A DNA stretch of 64,000 nt, taken from Paenibacillus ginsengihumi DSM 21568. Lineage in GTDB: Bacteria; Bacillota; Bacilli; Paenibacillales; NBRC-103111. The notes under the pieces were generated by a model, which worked only from the letters and a program-made list of their open reading frames with translations, ran no database searches and was not told the origin of the DNA. Positions 52,845 to 61,503 of this stretch are shown here, one piece after another (within the stretch, counting starts at the first letter, position 1; the number at the start of each line of letters is the position of its first letter). The stretch covers positions 186,001 to 250,000 of the forward strand of contig NZ_KB905548.1 of assembly GCF_000380965.1 (NCBI RefSeq), given 5' to 3'. The position numbers were made by a program, and so were the translations under genes.

Positions 52845-53084
52845 ATGTGGAGACTATGGTGGGAGCAGCTCTGGGAGCGGCATAGAGGAGCGACGCTCGG
52901 CTCGGCCGTCGGCCTTGCGCTTGGCATCGTTTATTTGATAAGCGGATTGCTGGATATGTTAATCTTTGCCCTGATCGTATATACTGGATATTACATAGGG
53001 AAAAGAGCGGACCGCAACATGCCGCTCATTCCCGATCAAGACGAATGGCGGCGGTTATTGGACAAATGGAGAGGGTTCCGTTAA
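52845..53084 (+). CDS. DUF2273 small membrane protein
   Basis: A 79-residue protein with the DUF2273 pattern: HRGATLGSAVGLALGIVYLISGLLDMLIFALIVYTGYYIGKRAD, two hydrophobic helices with a Gly-rich first one. It regularly accompanies Asp23 and AmaP. ATG after AGAGGTGATT. Precise role unknown. Confidence 0.88.
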   Translation: MWRLWWEQLWERHRGATLGSAVGLALGIVYLISGLLDMLIFALIVYTGYYIGKRADRNMPLIPDQDEWRRLLDKWRGFR

Positions 53085-53167
53085 AATCCTTGGGTTCAAG
53101 CCTTGGATTTTTTTGTTGCCTTCGCGAAGGCCGCCGCAGTTCGGACAACCCGGAAGGAGCAACACGA

Positions 53168-53641
53168 ATGAGACGCAGATTGGCTAGAGAACTGGCCCTG
53201 CAATGCTTGTATCAGATCGAAATGAACGACGTCTCTGCGGAGGCCGCGATCGACCACGTGCTGGAGGAAGCGCAGACGGAGGACGAGGCCAAGCTCATGC
53301 AGGAAAAGGATCAAATCTCGGCCCAATACGTGACCGAGCTCGTCAAAGGCACGGCGTCGCGCCGCAGCGACATCGATGCGCTGCTGTCGGACTATTTGAA
53401 GGGCTGGCAGATGGACAGGCTGTCCAAGGTGGACCGCCAAATTTTGCGGCTTGCCGCTTACGAGATGATCTACCGCGACGATGTGCCGCCGAAGGTTGTC
53501 GTGAATGAAGCGATCGAGATGGCGAAGCTGTTCGGCACGGAGGAGTCAGGCAAATTCGTCAACGGCGTCCTGGGCCAATTGATCAAGGATGCCGAAGCGA
53601 TCCGGGGGCGGGTGCAGACCCAGGGACCGGCGCAGCCGTAA
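53168..53641 (+). CDS. nusB: Transcription antitermination factor NusB
   Basis: A 157-residue all-helical protein: RRRLARELALQCLYQIEMNDVSAEAAI at the start and LSKVDRQILRLAAYEMIYRDDVPPKVVVNEAIEMAKLFGTEESGKFVNGVLG near the end are NusB signatures. With NusE it binds boxA of rRNA leaders. ATG at 53168 follows GGAAGGAG; earlier in-frame starts overlap the previous gene. Confidence 0.96.
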   Translation: MRRRLARELALQCLYQIEMNDVSAEAAIDHVLEEAQTEDEAKLMQEKDQISAQYVTELVKGTASRRSDIDALLSDYLKGWQMDRLSKVDRQILRLAAYEMIYRDDVPPKVVVNEAIEMAKLFGTEESGKFVNGVLGQLIKDAEAIRGRVQTQGPAQP

Positions 53642-53720
53642 AGAAACGGCGAGCATTGGATGGGCGACCCGCCGGCCTTGCAGAGGCCGGCGGGCGTCCC
53701 GAGAGAGGGGAGCAAATGAG

Positions 53721-54587
53721 ATGACAGCGCATATTATTAACGGAAAGGAAATCGTCGCCGCCTACCGGGCGCAGATCAAGGAACAGACGGAAGCGCTTCG
53801 CAGCCGCGGCGTTCAGCCGGGGCTTGCCGTCATTATCGTCGGCGACGATCCGGCCTCGCACGTCTATGTAAGAAACAAGGCCAAAGCTTGTGAGGCAGCA
53901 GGCATGCATTCCGAAGTGTACAAGCTGCCGGAAAATACTCCCGAAGGGGAAGTGCTGGACCTGATCGGGAAGCTTAACGAAGATGCCGGCATTCACGGCA
54001 TTCTCGTACAGTCGCCGCTGCCTGGGCATATATCGGAGGAGCGGGTTGTCGAGGCGATCGCCGTAGAGAAGGATGTCGACTGCTTTCACCCTGTCAACGT
54101 CGGCAATCTGATGATCGGCAAGCCGGGGCCGTCGCCCTGCACGCCGGCCGGCGTCATCGAAATTTTGAAAAAAATCGGCGTCGATATCGCCGGCAAGCAC
54201 GCCGTCGTTGTCGGCCGCAGCAACATTGTCGGCAAGCCGATGGCGATGCTGCTGCTGCGCGAGCATGCGACGGTAACGGTGTGCCATTCGCGCACGCCGG
54301 ATTTGGCGGCGATTACGCGCCAGGCCGATATCCTCGTGGCGGCCGTAGGCCAGGCCCGCATGATCAAGCGCGAGCATGTGAAGCCGGGCGCCGTCGTGAT
54401 CGACGTCGGCATCAACCGCTTGCCGGACGGCAAGCTGGCCGGAGATGTGGACTTTGACGATGTGCTTGAAACCGCAAGCTATATTACGCCCGTGCCGGGC
54501 TGCGTAGGTCCGATGACGATTACGATCCTGCTGCGCAATACGCTTGAGGCCGCGCAGCAGGCCGCGGGAGCGCAGGTGAATGCGTAG
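53721..54587 (+). CDS. folD: Bifunctional methylenetetrahydrofolate dehydrogenase/cyclohydrolase
   Basis: A 288-residue FolD interconverting methylene-, methenyl- and formyl-tetrahydrofolate. Motifs: VGDDPASHVYVRNKAKACEAAGM with the catalytic Lys in YVRNK, VQSPLPGHI, PCTPAGVIEIL, VVGRSNIVGKPMAMLLL and PVPGCVGPMTITILLRNTLEAA. ATG follows AGAGAGGGGAG. Its last bases overlap xseA by 8. Confidence 0.97.
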   Translation: MTAHIINGKEIVAAYRAQIKEQTEALRSRGVQPGLAVIIVGDDPASHVYVRNKAKACEAAGMHSEVYKLPENTPEGEVLDLIGKLNEDAGIHGILVQSPLPGHISEERVVEAIAVEKDVDCFHPVNVGNLMIGKPGPSPCTPAGVIEILKKIGVDIAGKHAVVVGRSNIVGKPMAMLLLREHATVTVCHSRTPDLAAITRQADILVAAVGQARMIKREHVKPGAVVIDVGINRLPDGKLAGDVDFDDVLETASYITPVPGCVGPMTITILLRNTLEAAQQAAGAQVNA

Positions 54588-55974
54588 CCCAGGGAAGGAC
54601 AGGCAAGTCTTCTCGGTCAAGGAGCTTAACCGCTACATCAAGATGATGCTGGAAGGGAACGACCGGCTGCAACACGTCTGGGTGCGCGGCGAAATATCCA
54701 ATTTTACGCATCATTCCAGCGGGCACATGTATTTTACGCTGAAGGACGCGGACAGCCGGCTCAAAACCATCATGTTCGCCTCCTACAATCAGCGGCTTCC
54801 TTTTATTCCGCGGGAAGGGGCCAAGGTGCTCGCCTGCGGCAATATTTCGGTATATGAACGCGACGGACAATACCAGTTCTACGTGACGCAGATGCAGCCT
54901 GACGGCATCGGCAGCCTGTATCTCGCCTTCGAGCAGCTGAAGAAGAAGCTGGAGGCGGAAGGGCTGTTCGCGGCCGAGCGGAAGAGGCCGATCCCCCGCT
55001 TTCCCCGGGCGATCGGCGTCATCACCTCCCCGACGGGAGCGGCTGTGCGCGATATCATCACCACCCTGCAGCGCAGATATCCGGCGGTGCCGGTGCTGCT
55101 GTATCCCGTGCTGGTGCAGGGGACGCAGGCGGCGCCGTCGATCGTGAGGGCGATTGAGGAGATGAACCGGCTCGGCGAAGTCGATGTGCTGATCGTCGGC
55201 CGCGGCGGCGGCTCGCTCGAGGAGCTGTGGGCGTTCAACGAGGAGGCGGTCGCCCGGGCTATCTCCGCCTCGGCGATTCCCGTCATCTCCGCGGTCGGCC
55301 ACGAGACCGATTATACGATCGCCGATTTCGTCGCCGACCTGCGGGCCGCCACCCCGACGGCTGCGGCAGAGCTGGCGGTGCCGCACCATCTGGAGCTGAA
55401 GCAGCAGCTCGCCTACATGGAGCAGCGGCTGTACCGCAGCCTGAACAAGCGACTGGAATCGAGCCGCGAGCGCTTGAACCGGCTGCGCCGGTCGCCGTAT
55501 TTGACGAACCCGCGGCGCCAGCTGCTGCTCCAGCCGGCCGAACGGCTGGACCGGGTCAAGGAGCAGCTGCGGTTCAAGATGCAAGGCCGGCTGGCTCTGG
55601 CTCATGAGCGCAAGATGCGCTTGGACAAGCGGCTGGCGGCGAGCAATCCGAAGGAGCAAGCCGTATTCGCCAGAAGGCGGCTGGCCTCGGCCGCGAAGCA
55701 GCTGCAGGTGGCGATGCAGGTGCTGAAGAAGCACAAAAGCCAGCAGCTCGTATCGGCCATGCGCCAGCTTGATGCGTTAAGCCCGCTGAAGGTGATGCAG
55801 CGCGGATACGGGCTTGTGTACGACGAGCAGGAGAAGCAGCTGATCAAGTCGGTCGCGCAGGTCGAGATCGGCGATATTTTGCGGCTGAAGCTGGCTGACG
55901 GGCGCATCGATTGTCATGTCTGGTCAATGGAGGAGAATAAGCATGGCGGAACAGGAAACGACACCGAGCTTTGA
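54580..55974 (+). CDS. xseA: Exodeoxyribonuclease VII large subunit
   Basis: A 464-residue nuclease subunit. An OB-fold (VWVRGEISNFTHHSSGHMYFTLKD) precedes the catalytic domain with GVITSPTGAAVRDIITTLQRRYP, IVGRGGGSLEELWAFNEE and AVGHETDYTIADFVADLRAATPTAAAE, then a long coiled coil and the C-terminal LSPLKVMQRGYGLVYDE. It degrades single-stranded DNA with XseB. Overlaps folD (8 bases) and xseB (32 bases). Confidence 0.95.
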   Translation: MRSPGKDRQVFSVKELNRYIKMMLEGNDRLQHVWVRGEISNFTHHSSGHMYFTLKDADSRLKTIMFASYNQRLPFIPREGAKVLACGNISVYERDGQYQFYVTQMQPDGIGSLYLAFEQLKKKLEAEGLFAAERKRPIPRFPRAIGVITSPTGAAVRDIITTLQRRYPAVPVLLYPVLVQGTQAAPSIVRAIEEMNRLGEVDVLIVGRGGGSLEELWAFNEEAVARAISASAIPVISAVGHETDYTIADFVADLRAATPTAAAELAVPHHLELKQQLAYMEQRLYRSLNKRLESSRERLNRLRRSPYLTNPRRQLLLQPAERLDRVKEQLRFKMQGRLALAHERKMRLDKRLAASNPKEQAVFARRRLASAAKQLQVAMQVLKKHKSQQLVSAMRQLDALSPLKVMQRGYGLVYDEQEKQLIKSVAQVEIGDILRLKLADGRIDCHVWSMEENKHGGTGNDTEL

Positions 55975-56200
55975 GGAAGCGATGGACCGGCTCGAGAGCA
56001 TCGTTGCCCGGCTGGAGAGCGGCGACGTGCCGCTGGAGCAGGCGATCGAGCTGTTTCAGGAAGGCATGAAGCTGTCGCAGCTGTGCGGCAGCAAGCTGGA
56101 GCAGGTCGAGCGCAAGATCGAAATTTTGCTGGAGCAGGACGGCGAGCTTGTCAAGAAGCCGTTCCAGCCCGGGAGCGAAGAGAGAGGGGACAGCCGATGA
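55943..56200 (+). CDS. xseB: Exodeoxyribonuclease VII small subunit
   Basis: An 85-residue helical hairpin protein with the family core SFEEAMDRLESIVARLESGDVPLEQAIELFQEGMKL. ATG at 55943 follows GGAGGAG. Overlaps both xseA and ispA, so the three are translated in a coupled run. Confidence 0.94.
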   Translation: MAEQETTPSFEEAMDRLESIVARLESGDVPLEQAIELFQEGMKLSQLCGSKLEQVERKIEILLEQDGELVKKPFQPGSEERGDSR

Positions 56201-57105
56201 ACGGCCAGACCCGGAGCGAGCTCAAGCAGTATATAGCGGAACAGGCGGCTCTCGTTGAAGCCGAGCTGGAGCGCTTTGTGCCGCAGACGTGGGACATTCC
56301 GGCCAAGCTGCGCGAATCGATGATGTACTCCTTAATGGCCGGGGGCAAGCGGCTGCGTCCGATCCTGGTGCTGGCCGCCTGCGAAGCGGTCGGCGGACGC
56401 CCGGAAGCGGCCCTTCCCGTCGCGCTGGCGGTAGAGATGGTGCATACGTATTCGCTCATTCATGACGATTTGCCGGCGATGGACAATGACGATTACCGCC
56501 GCGGCAAGCCGACGAACCATAAAGTGTACGGCGAAGCGATGGCGATTTTGGCCGGCGACGCCCTGCTGACGCATGCTTTCTATACGGCGGCCCAGGCGCG
56601 CAAGAACGGCATACCGGCTGACCGGGTCGTCGATATCGTCGAGGAACTGGCCTTGCTGGCCGGCGCGCGGGGGATGGTCGGCGGGCAGGTGGCCGATATG
56701 GAAGGCGAGCAGGGGCTGACCCGGCTGGAGGAGCTCGAATACATTCACCTTCATAAGACAAGCGACCTGATCGTCTTTTCGCTGAAGGCGGGCGCGCGCA
56801 TTGCCGGCGCAGAAAGCCGTCAGCTGGAGGCGCTGGAACGCTATGGGACTTGCATAGGCCTTGCTTTTCAGATTCAGGACGACATCCTCGACCTGACCGG
56901 CGACGAGCAGAAGCTGGGCAAGCCGGTGCAAAGCGATGTCAAGCAGCAGAAGGTGACTTATCCGTATTTTATCGGGCTGGAAGCTTCGGCAGCCAAGGTC
57001 AGGCAGCTGACGGAGGAAGCGAAGGCGGCGGTGCGGGAAGCGTCCTTTCCTCATCCCGAACGGCTATTGGAGCTGGCGGATTATCTGATGAACCGCGATC
57101 ATTAA
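56197..57105 (+). CDS. ispA: Polyprenyl (farnesyl/geranyl) diphosphate synthase
   Basis: A 302-residue trans-prenyltransferase. First Asp-rich motif in IHDDLPAMDNDDYRRGKPTNHK, second in QIQDDILDLTGDEQKLGKP, plus the GGKRLRPILVLAA segment. It condenses isopentenyl diphosphate onto allylic diphosphates for quinones and undecaprenyl carrier. ATG at 56197 overlaps xseB by 4 bases. dxs, the first step of the precursor pathway, lies just downstream. Confidence 0.94.
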   Translation: MNGQTRSELKQYIAEQAALVEAELERFVPQTWDIPAKLRESMMYSLMAGGKRLRPILVLAACEAVGGRPEAALPVALAVEMVHTYSLIHDDLPAMDNDDYRRGKPTNHKVYGEAMAILAGDALLTHAFYTAAQARKNGIPADRVVDIVEELALLAGARGMVGGQVADMEGEQGLTRLEELEYIHLHKTSDLIVFSLKAGARIAGAESRQLEALERYGTCIGLAFQIQDDILDLTGDEQKLGKPVQSDVKQQKVTYPYFIGLEASAAKVRQLTEEAKAAVREASFPHPERLLELADYLMNRDH

Positions 57106-57171
57106 GGAAGCATCGGCGGCCGCTGCAGCTGCTTTGGCCTGGCAGACCCCTGTGTCTTAAGCAGGCTTTAT

Positions 57172-57201
57172 TTGAGCGCGGGAGCGGCTTTGTGATATAA
57201 T
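57172..57201 (+). promoter_or_regulatory. Sigma-A promoter of dxs
   Basis: TTGAGC (57172-57177), 18-base spacer, TATAAT (57196-57201). Leaves a leader of about 240 bases (57208-57445) with a G/C-rich hairpin near 57280-57320 (GCGCGGC/GCCGCGC) but no riboswitch I recognise. Confidence 0.6.
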
Positions 57202-57445
57202 GTGCACGAAGTTGCTCTTTTTTGGGATAAAGACGTAAAAATAAACATTCGACGATAGATAGCAACGGCCGATGCGCGGCTGCGCAGGCGGCAGAAGCGC
57301 GGCAGCGCCGCGCAGCGGTATGGAAGGGTTTCCTTGGAGGCGATCGGATATTGAATGATAACCAAGACAACGGCATTTCGAACGCGGTCCGGCATCAAGC
57401 AGTCTGCAGCACGGCAAATCACGAACGGAAAGCGAGGGAACAAGC

Positions 57446-59332
57446 ATGCTGCTCGATCAGATTCATAGTCCGCAGGATTTGAAACGCCTTGCGCCGGACC
57501 AACTGGAGCAATTGTCGGCTGAAATCCGGCGGTTTCTGGTGGAGAAGCTTTCCGTCACCGGCGGTCACCTCGCACCGAACCTTGGTGTCGTCGAATTGAC
57601 GATTGCTCTTCATTATTTGTTCGATAGTCCGAACGACAAATTTATTTTTGACGTGGGTCACCAATCGTACGTGCATAAAATTTTGACAGGCAGAAAAGAC
57701 CAGTTTGACACGCTGCGCAAATATAAAGGATTGTGCGGATTCATCAAGCGCTCCGAAAGCGAGCACGACGTGTGGGAAGCCGGCCACAGCAGCACGTCGC
57801 TGTCGGCGGCGATGGGCATGGCGGTCGCTCGGGATTTGCAGGGCGGCTCGAACCGCATCGTCGCGTTGATCGGAGATGGGGCGCTGACCGGCGGGATGGC
57901 TTTGGAGGCCATGAACCATATCGGCCACGAGCAGCGCAAGCTGATGGTGATCTTGAACGATAACGAGATGTCGATCGCCCCGAACGTAGGAGCGCTGCAC
58001 AATTATCTCAGCCGCATCCGCTCCGACCGGCATTACGTGAAAGCGAAGGAAGAGGTCGAGCACCTCATCAAGAAAATTCCGGCTATCGGCAGCACGCTGG
58101 CAAGAACCGTCGAGAAGGTGAAGGACGGATTGAAATATATCGTCGTTCCCGGCGTCTTGTTCGAGGAGCTCGGCTTCACCTATTTGGGTCCGGTGGATGG
58201 GCACAATCTGCCGCTGTTGATGGAGACGCTGCAGCAGGCGGACAGCATCGAAGGTCCCGTGCTCGTTCACGTGGTTACGATCAAGGGCAAAGGCTACTCG
58301 CCGGCGGAGGCGGATTCCCATGGCTGGCACGGCGTCAGCCCTTACAAGATCGAATCCGGCCAAATTCTGAAATCGGTCGGACCGCCGATGTACACCGACG
58401 TGTTCGGACGCACGCTGATCGAGCTGGCCAAGCAGGATGAGCGCATTATTGCCATCACTCCGGCCATGCCGGGCGGCTCTGGCCTGATGCGCTTCGCCGA
58501 GCAATTTCCGGGCCGCATGATCGATGTCGGCATTGCCGAGCAGCATGCCGCCACGCTGTCGGCCGGGCTGGCCGCCGAAGGCATGAAGCCGATCTTCGCG
58601 GTGTATTCGACGTTTCTGCAGAGGGCTTACGACCAGGTCGTTCACGACATTTGCCGGGCGAAATTGAACGTGACCTTTGCGATCGACCGGGCCGGTTTTG
58701 TCGGGCCGGACGGCGAGACGCATCAGGGAGTATACGATATCGCCTATTTGCGCAGCTTGCCGAACATGGTGCTGATGATGCCGAAGGACGAGAACGAGCT
58801 CCGGCATATGATGAAGACGGCGCTCGAATATGACGATGGTCCGATCGCCTACCGTTATCCGCGCACTAACGGAGTGGGCGTGGAGCTGGACGAGAAGCTG
58901 CAGGCTATTCCGATCGGCAGCTGGGAAGTGCTGCGGCCGGGCGGCGATGCCGCGGTGCTGGCTGTAGGGCCGATGATTAAGCCTGCGCTGGAGGCGGCCG
59001 AGCGAATGGCCAAGGAGAACGTCCATGTTCGCGTCGTGAATGCGCGGTTCATCAAGCCGATGGATGAAGCGATGCTCATGCAGCTGGCCAATGAGGATAT
59101 CCCGATCATGACAATCGAGGAAGGGGCCCGCATGGGCGGCTTTGGCAGCGGCGTGCTTGAATTTTACTCCGGCCGCGATATCTACGGACTTCGCATCAAA
59201 ACGATCGGCGTTCCGGACTATTTCGTCGAGCACGGCTCCGTCGCGGAGCAGAGGGAGGAAGTCGGCCTGACGGCGGACCGGCTTGTCGCCGAGCTGCAGG
59301 CGCTCGCGCCCCGCAAGCGGCAGCGGGCTTAA
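57446..59332 (+). CDS. dxs: 1-deoxy-D-xylulose-5-phosphate synthase
   Basis: A 628-residue thiamine-diphosphate enzyme condensing pyruvate and glyceraldehyde-3-phosphate, entry to the non-mevalonate isoprenoid pathway. Motifs: [53 protein letters not shown]...NDNEMSI (ThDP/Mg site), VDGHNLPLL, and the second domain with [13 protein letters not shown] and [12 protein letters not shown] after GCGAGGGAA. Terminator downstream. Confidence 0.97.
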   Translation: MLLDQIHSPQDLKRLAPDQLEQLSAEIRRFLVEKLSVTGGHLAPNLGVVELTIALHYLFDSPNDKFIFDVGHQSYVHKILTGRKDQFDTLRKYKGLCGFIKRSESEHDVWEAGHSSTSLSAAMGMAVARDLQGGSNRIVALIGDGALTGGMALEAMNHIGHEQRKLMVILNDNEMSIAPNVGALHNYLSRIRSDRHYVKAKEEVEHLIKKIPAIGSTLARTVEKVKDGLKYIVVPGVLFEELGFTYLGPVDGHNLPLLMETLQQADSIEGPVLVHVVTIKGKGYSPAEADSHGWHGVSPYKIESGQILKSVGPPMYTDVFGRTLIELAKQDERIIAITPAMPGGSGLMRFAEQFPGRMIDVGIAEQHAATLSAGLAAEGMKPIFAVYSTFLQRAYDQVVHDICRAKLNVTFAIDRAGFVGPDGETHQGVYDIAYLRSLPNMVLMMPKDENELRHMMKTALEYDDGPIAYRYPRTNGVGVELDEKLQAIPIGSWEVLRPGGDAAVLAVGPMIKPALEAAERMAKENVHVRVVNARFIKPMDEAMLMQLANEDIPIMTIEEGARMGGFGSGVLEFYSGRDIYGLRIKTIGVPDYFVEHGSVAEQREEVGLTADRLVAELQALAPRKRQRA

Positions 59333-59356
59333 ACGGCGCCATCCGGCGCCGTTTTT
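59333..59356 (+). terminator. Terminator after dxs
   Basis: ACGGCGCC and GGCGCCGT around ATCC, followed by TTTTG. Confidence 0.85.
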
Positions 59357-59414
59357 GCGCTGTCTGCGCTTTATGTTACGATTTTACTAACGGATCGGGA
59401 AGGACTATATCGCC

Positions 59415-60254
59415 ATGGCATCGGATAAGGAAAGATTGGACGTACTGCTGGTGGAACGGCAGCATTTCGAGTCGAGGGAAAAGGCGAAGGCCGCCATCAT
59501 GGCCGGGCTGGTGCTCGTAGATAACGAGCCCGTCGATAAGGCGGGCACGAAAGTATCGCGGGCCGCCCGCATTCAGGTGAAAGGACCGCTGCATCCCTAT
59601 GTGAGCCGCGGCGGACTGAAGCTGGAAAAAGCGCTGAAGGAATTCGGCATCGATCTGCAGGGCGTCACCATGCTCGATATCGGCGCCTCGACCGGCGGGT
59701 TCACCGATTGCGCTCTGCAAAACGGCGCATCGTTCGTGTACGCCATAGACGTCGGCTACAATCAGCTGGATTGGTCTTTGCGCAGCGATCCTCGCGTCAA
59801 AGTGATGGAAAGAACGAATTTTCGCTATATGCAGCCTGGCGATCTGGAAGGCCCGCAGCCGACGTTCGCTTCGATCGACGTATCGTTCATTTCGCTCAAG
59901 CTGATTTTGCCTCCTTTGCGCGAGCTGCTTGCTCCAAACGGAGAAGTCGTCGCCTTAATCAAGCCCCAGTTCGAGGCAGGCCGGGAGAAGGTAGGCAAAT
60001 CCGGCGTTGTAAGAGATGCCGCGGTGCATGCCGAAGTGCTGCAGGAGGTGCTGCGCTTTGCCGAAAGCATCGGTTTTGCCGTGAAAGGGATGACGTATTC
60101 TCCCATTAAAGGCGGAGAGGGCAACATCGAATTTTTGGCATACTTGGCCTTGGCGGCGGAAGGCCAGGCGCCGTCCCCGGAGGGGGAGCTTAAGGCGCAC
60201 ATCGCCGAACTGGTTCGCACGTCCCAACGACTGCATCACGAGAGCTCATCCTAG
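59415..60254 (+). CDS. TlyA-family rRNA 2'-O-methyltransferase (YqxC)
   Basis: A 279-residue protein: N-terminal S4 RNA-binding domain (ERLDVLLVERQHFESREKAKAAIMAGLVLVDNEPVDKAG) and a SAM-dependent methyltransferase domain (YVSRGGLKLEKALKEFGIDLQGVTMLDIGASTGGFTDCALQNGA, motif I). TlyA proteins methylate ribose of rRNA and are sometimes annotated as hemolysins. Syntenic with B. subtilis yqxC between dxs and ahrC. Confidence 0.93.
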   Translation: MASDKERLDVLLVERQHFESREKAKAAIMAGLVLVDNEPVDKAGTKVSRAARIQVKGPLHPYVSRGGLKLEKALKEFGIDLQGVTMLDIGASTGGFTDCALQNGASFVYAIDVGYNQLDWSLRSDPRVKVMERTNFRYMQPGDLEGPQPTFASIDVSFISLKLILPPLRELLAPNGEVVALIKPQFEAGREKVGKSGVVRDAAVHAEVLQEVLRFAESIGFAVKGMTYSPIKGGEGNIEFLAYLALAAEGQAPSPEGELKAHIAELVRTSQRLHHESSS

Positions 60255-60277
60255 TTTCGTCTGGCGATGAGTTTTTT
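60244..60277 (+). terminator. Terminator at the end of the TlyA gene
   Basis: CTCATC pairs with GATGAG across a 15-base loop that can pair internally, followed by six T. It overlaps the stop codon. Confidence 0.6.
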
Positions 60278-60283
60278 GTTATC

Positions 60284-60404
60284 GTTACAGAAAGTTTAAC
60301 TTCGCTAAAGGATTCAAGCGAAGTGCGACTTTCTGTACCAAGAAAAAACCGCAAAGCCGCGGTCGCTCATCCTTGAACAGGCATCGATAGATGTTTTTCT
60401 TAAT
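60284..60404. repeat. Dispersed intergenic repeat, family B copy 2
   Basis: About 121 bases, aligned end to end with 9724-9848. The 5' inverted repeat is perfect here: AGAAAGT and ACTTCGCT mirrored by AGCGAAGT and ACTTTCT. It then has TGTACCAAGAAAAA, a CCGC...GCGG hairpin, CTCATCCTTGAA, and ends with GTTTTTCTTAAT. Confidence 0.8.
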
Positions 60405-60485
60405 CTCTGGTTATCTTTCGTTATCGTTGCAGATGGGTCTGGCAGGCATTGATGCAATACGCTTCTTAAGGAGGTTTTTGCTGAC

Positions 60486-60965
60486 ATGCAAAGCGGAGAC
60501 GGAATCGTTGTCATCGTGATCGTCGCGGCGCTTGTCGTTTGGCTGTCGATTTCGCTGCGGAATCGCATGAGGGAAAAGGTCGAAGGAGGCGCCTCGTGGG
60601 AGCTGCTGGCGGGCGATGGCGACGTTGAGCCGGACGAAGCGACAAAGCTGCTGGAGAAAAACGGCTATCGCGTATTCGCCGGAAAGACGCGCATTCCGAT
60701 CGACATCGAGGTCAACGGAAGCAAGACGCTGCACAGCCGGCTTTTCGTCGACTATTTTGCCGCCAAAGGAGCCGAGCGGTATGCCGTCAAGCTGGCCAGG
60801 GAGCGAATGATGCTGGAGATGACCGGCAGCGGACTGCGGGACAAGCTGCTCGTGTATCAATTGATCGTGCCAGGCTTAACCGGCGTGCTGTATGTCGATC
60901 TGCCTTCGAAAACGATCCAGGTGTTCGAATTTACCGCAAGATTAGCCGGCGGCGACGAGCTGTAG
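60486..60965 (+). CDS. Conserved hypothetical membrane-anchored protein
   Basis: A 159-residue protein with one N-terminal helix ([19 protein letters not shown]) and a soluble cytoplasmic part of about 130 residues. ATG after AAGGAGG. No family recognised, though a gene of this size between tlyA and argR is a plausible Paenibacillaceae feature. Gap of 34 bases to argR suggests co-transcription. Function unknown. Confidence 0.75.
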   Translation: MQSGDGIVVIVIVAALVVWLSISLRNRMREKVEGGASWELLAGDGDVEPDEATKLLEKNGYRVFAGKTRIPIDIEVNGSKTLHSRLFVDYFAAKGAERYAVKLARERMMLEMTGSGLRDKLLVYQLIVPGLTGVLYVDLPSKTIQVFEFTARLAGGDEL

Positions 60966-60999
60966 CCGGGAAGCCATGGAAGGACTTCAGGAGGATGCC

Positions 61000-61449
61000 A
61001 TGAAAGCCCAACGACATATCAAAATCCGGGAAATTATAACCAACAACGAAATCGAAACGCAGGACGAGCTGGTGGAGCGGCTTCGTGCCAGCGGTTTTTA
61101 TGTGACGCAGGCTACGATTTCCCGCGATATCAAGGAAATGCACCTGATCAAGGTTCCGCTGGATGACGGACGCTACAAATATTCCATGCCCGCCGACCAG
61201 CGGTACAATCCGCTGCAGAGGCTGCGGCGGGCGCTGAGCGACCATTTTGTCCATATCGATTATACGGAAAATCTGGTCGTGCTGAAATGCTTGCCGGGCA
61301 CGGCCAACGCGATCGGCGCCTTGATCGACAGTCTGGAGTGGAACGAGATCATGGGGACGATTTGCGGCGACGATACGATCCTGATTATATGCCGGACCAA
61401 GGAGCACAGCGCGCATGTCGTCAGCCAAGTTCTCGGCATGTTGAGCTAG
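61000..61449 (+). CDS. argR: Arginine repressor ArgR/AhrC
   Basis: A 149-residue regulator: winged helix with [33 protein letters not shown] and a C-terminal oligomerisation and arginine-binding domain ([37 protein letters not shown]). It represses arginine synthesis and activates catabolism. ATG at 61000 follows CAGGAGG. Placed before recN as in B. subtilis. Confidence 0.96.
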   Translation: MKAQRHIKIREIITNNEIETQDELVERLRASGFYVTQATISRDIKEMHLIKVPLDDGRYKYSMPADQRYNPLQRLRRALSDHFVHIDYTENLVVLKCLPGTANAIGALIDSLEWNEIMGTICGDDTILIICRTKEHSAHVVSQVLGMLS

Positions 61450-61503
61450 AAGTAGGCGGCAACGTTTTGGATGACTGACAGGCGAGGGAGAGGGGAAAAG
61501 GGC

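Noticed and set aside
57202-57445. Riboswitch upstream of dxs
   Set aside because: No core of a known class (TPP, cobalamin, T-box) could be recognised; reported only as a leader.
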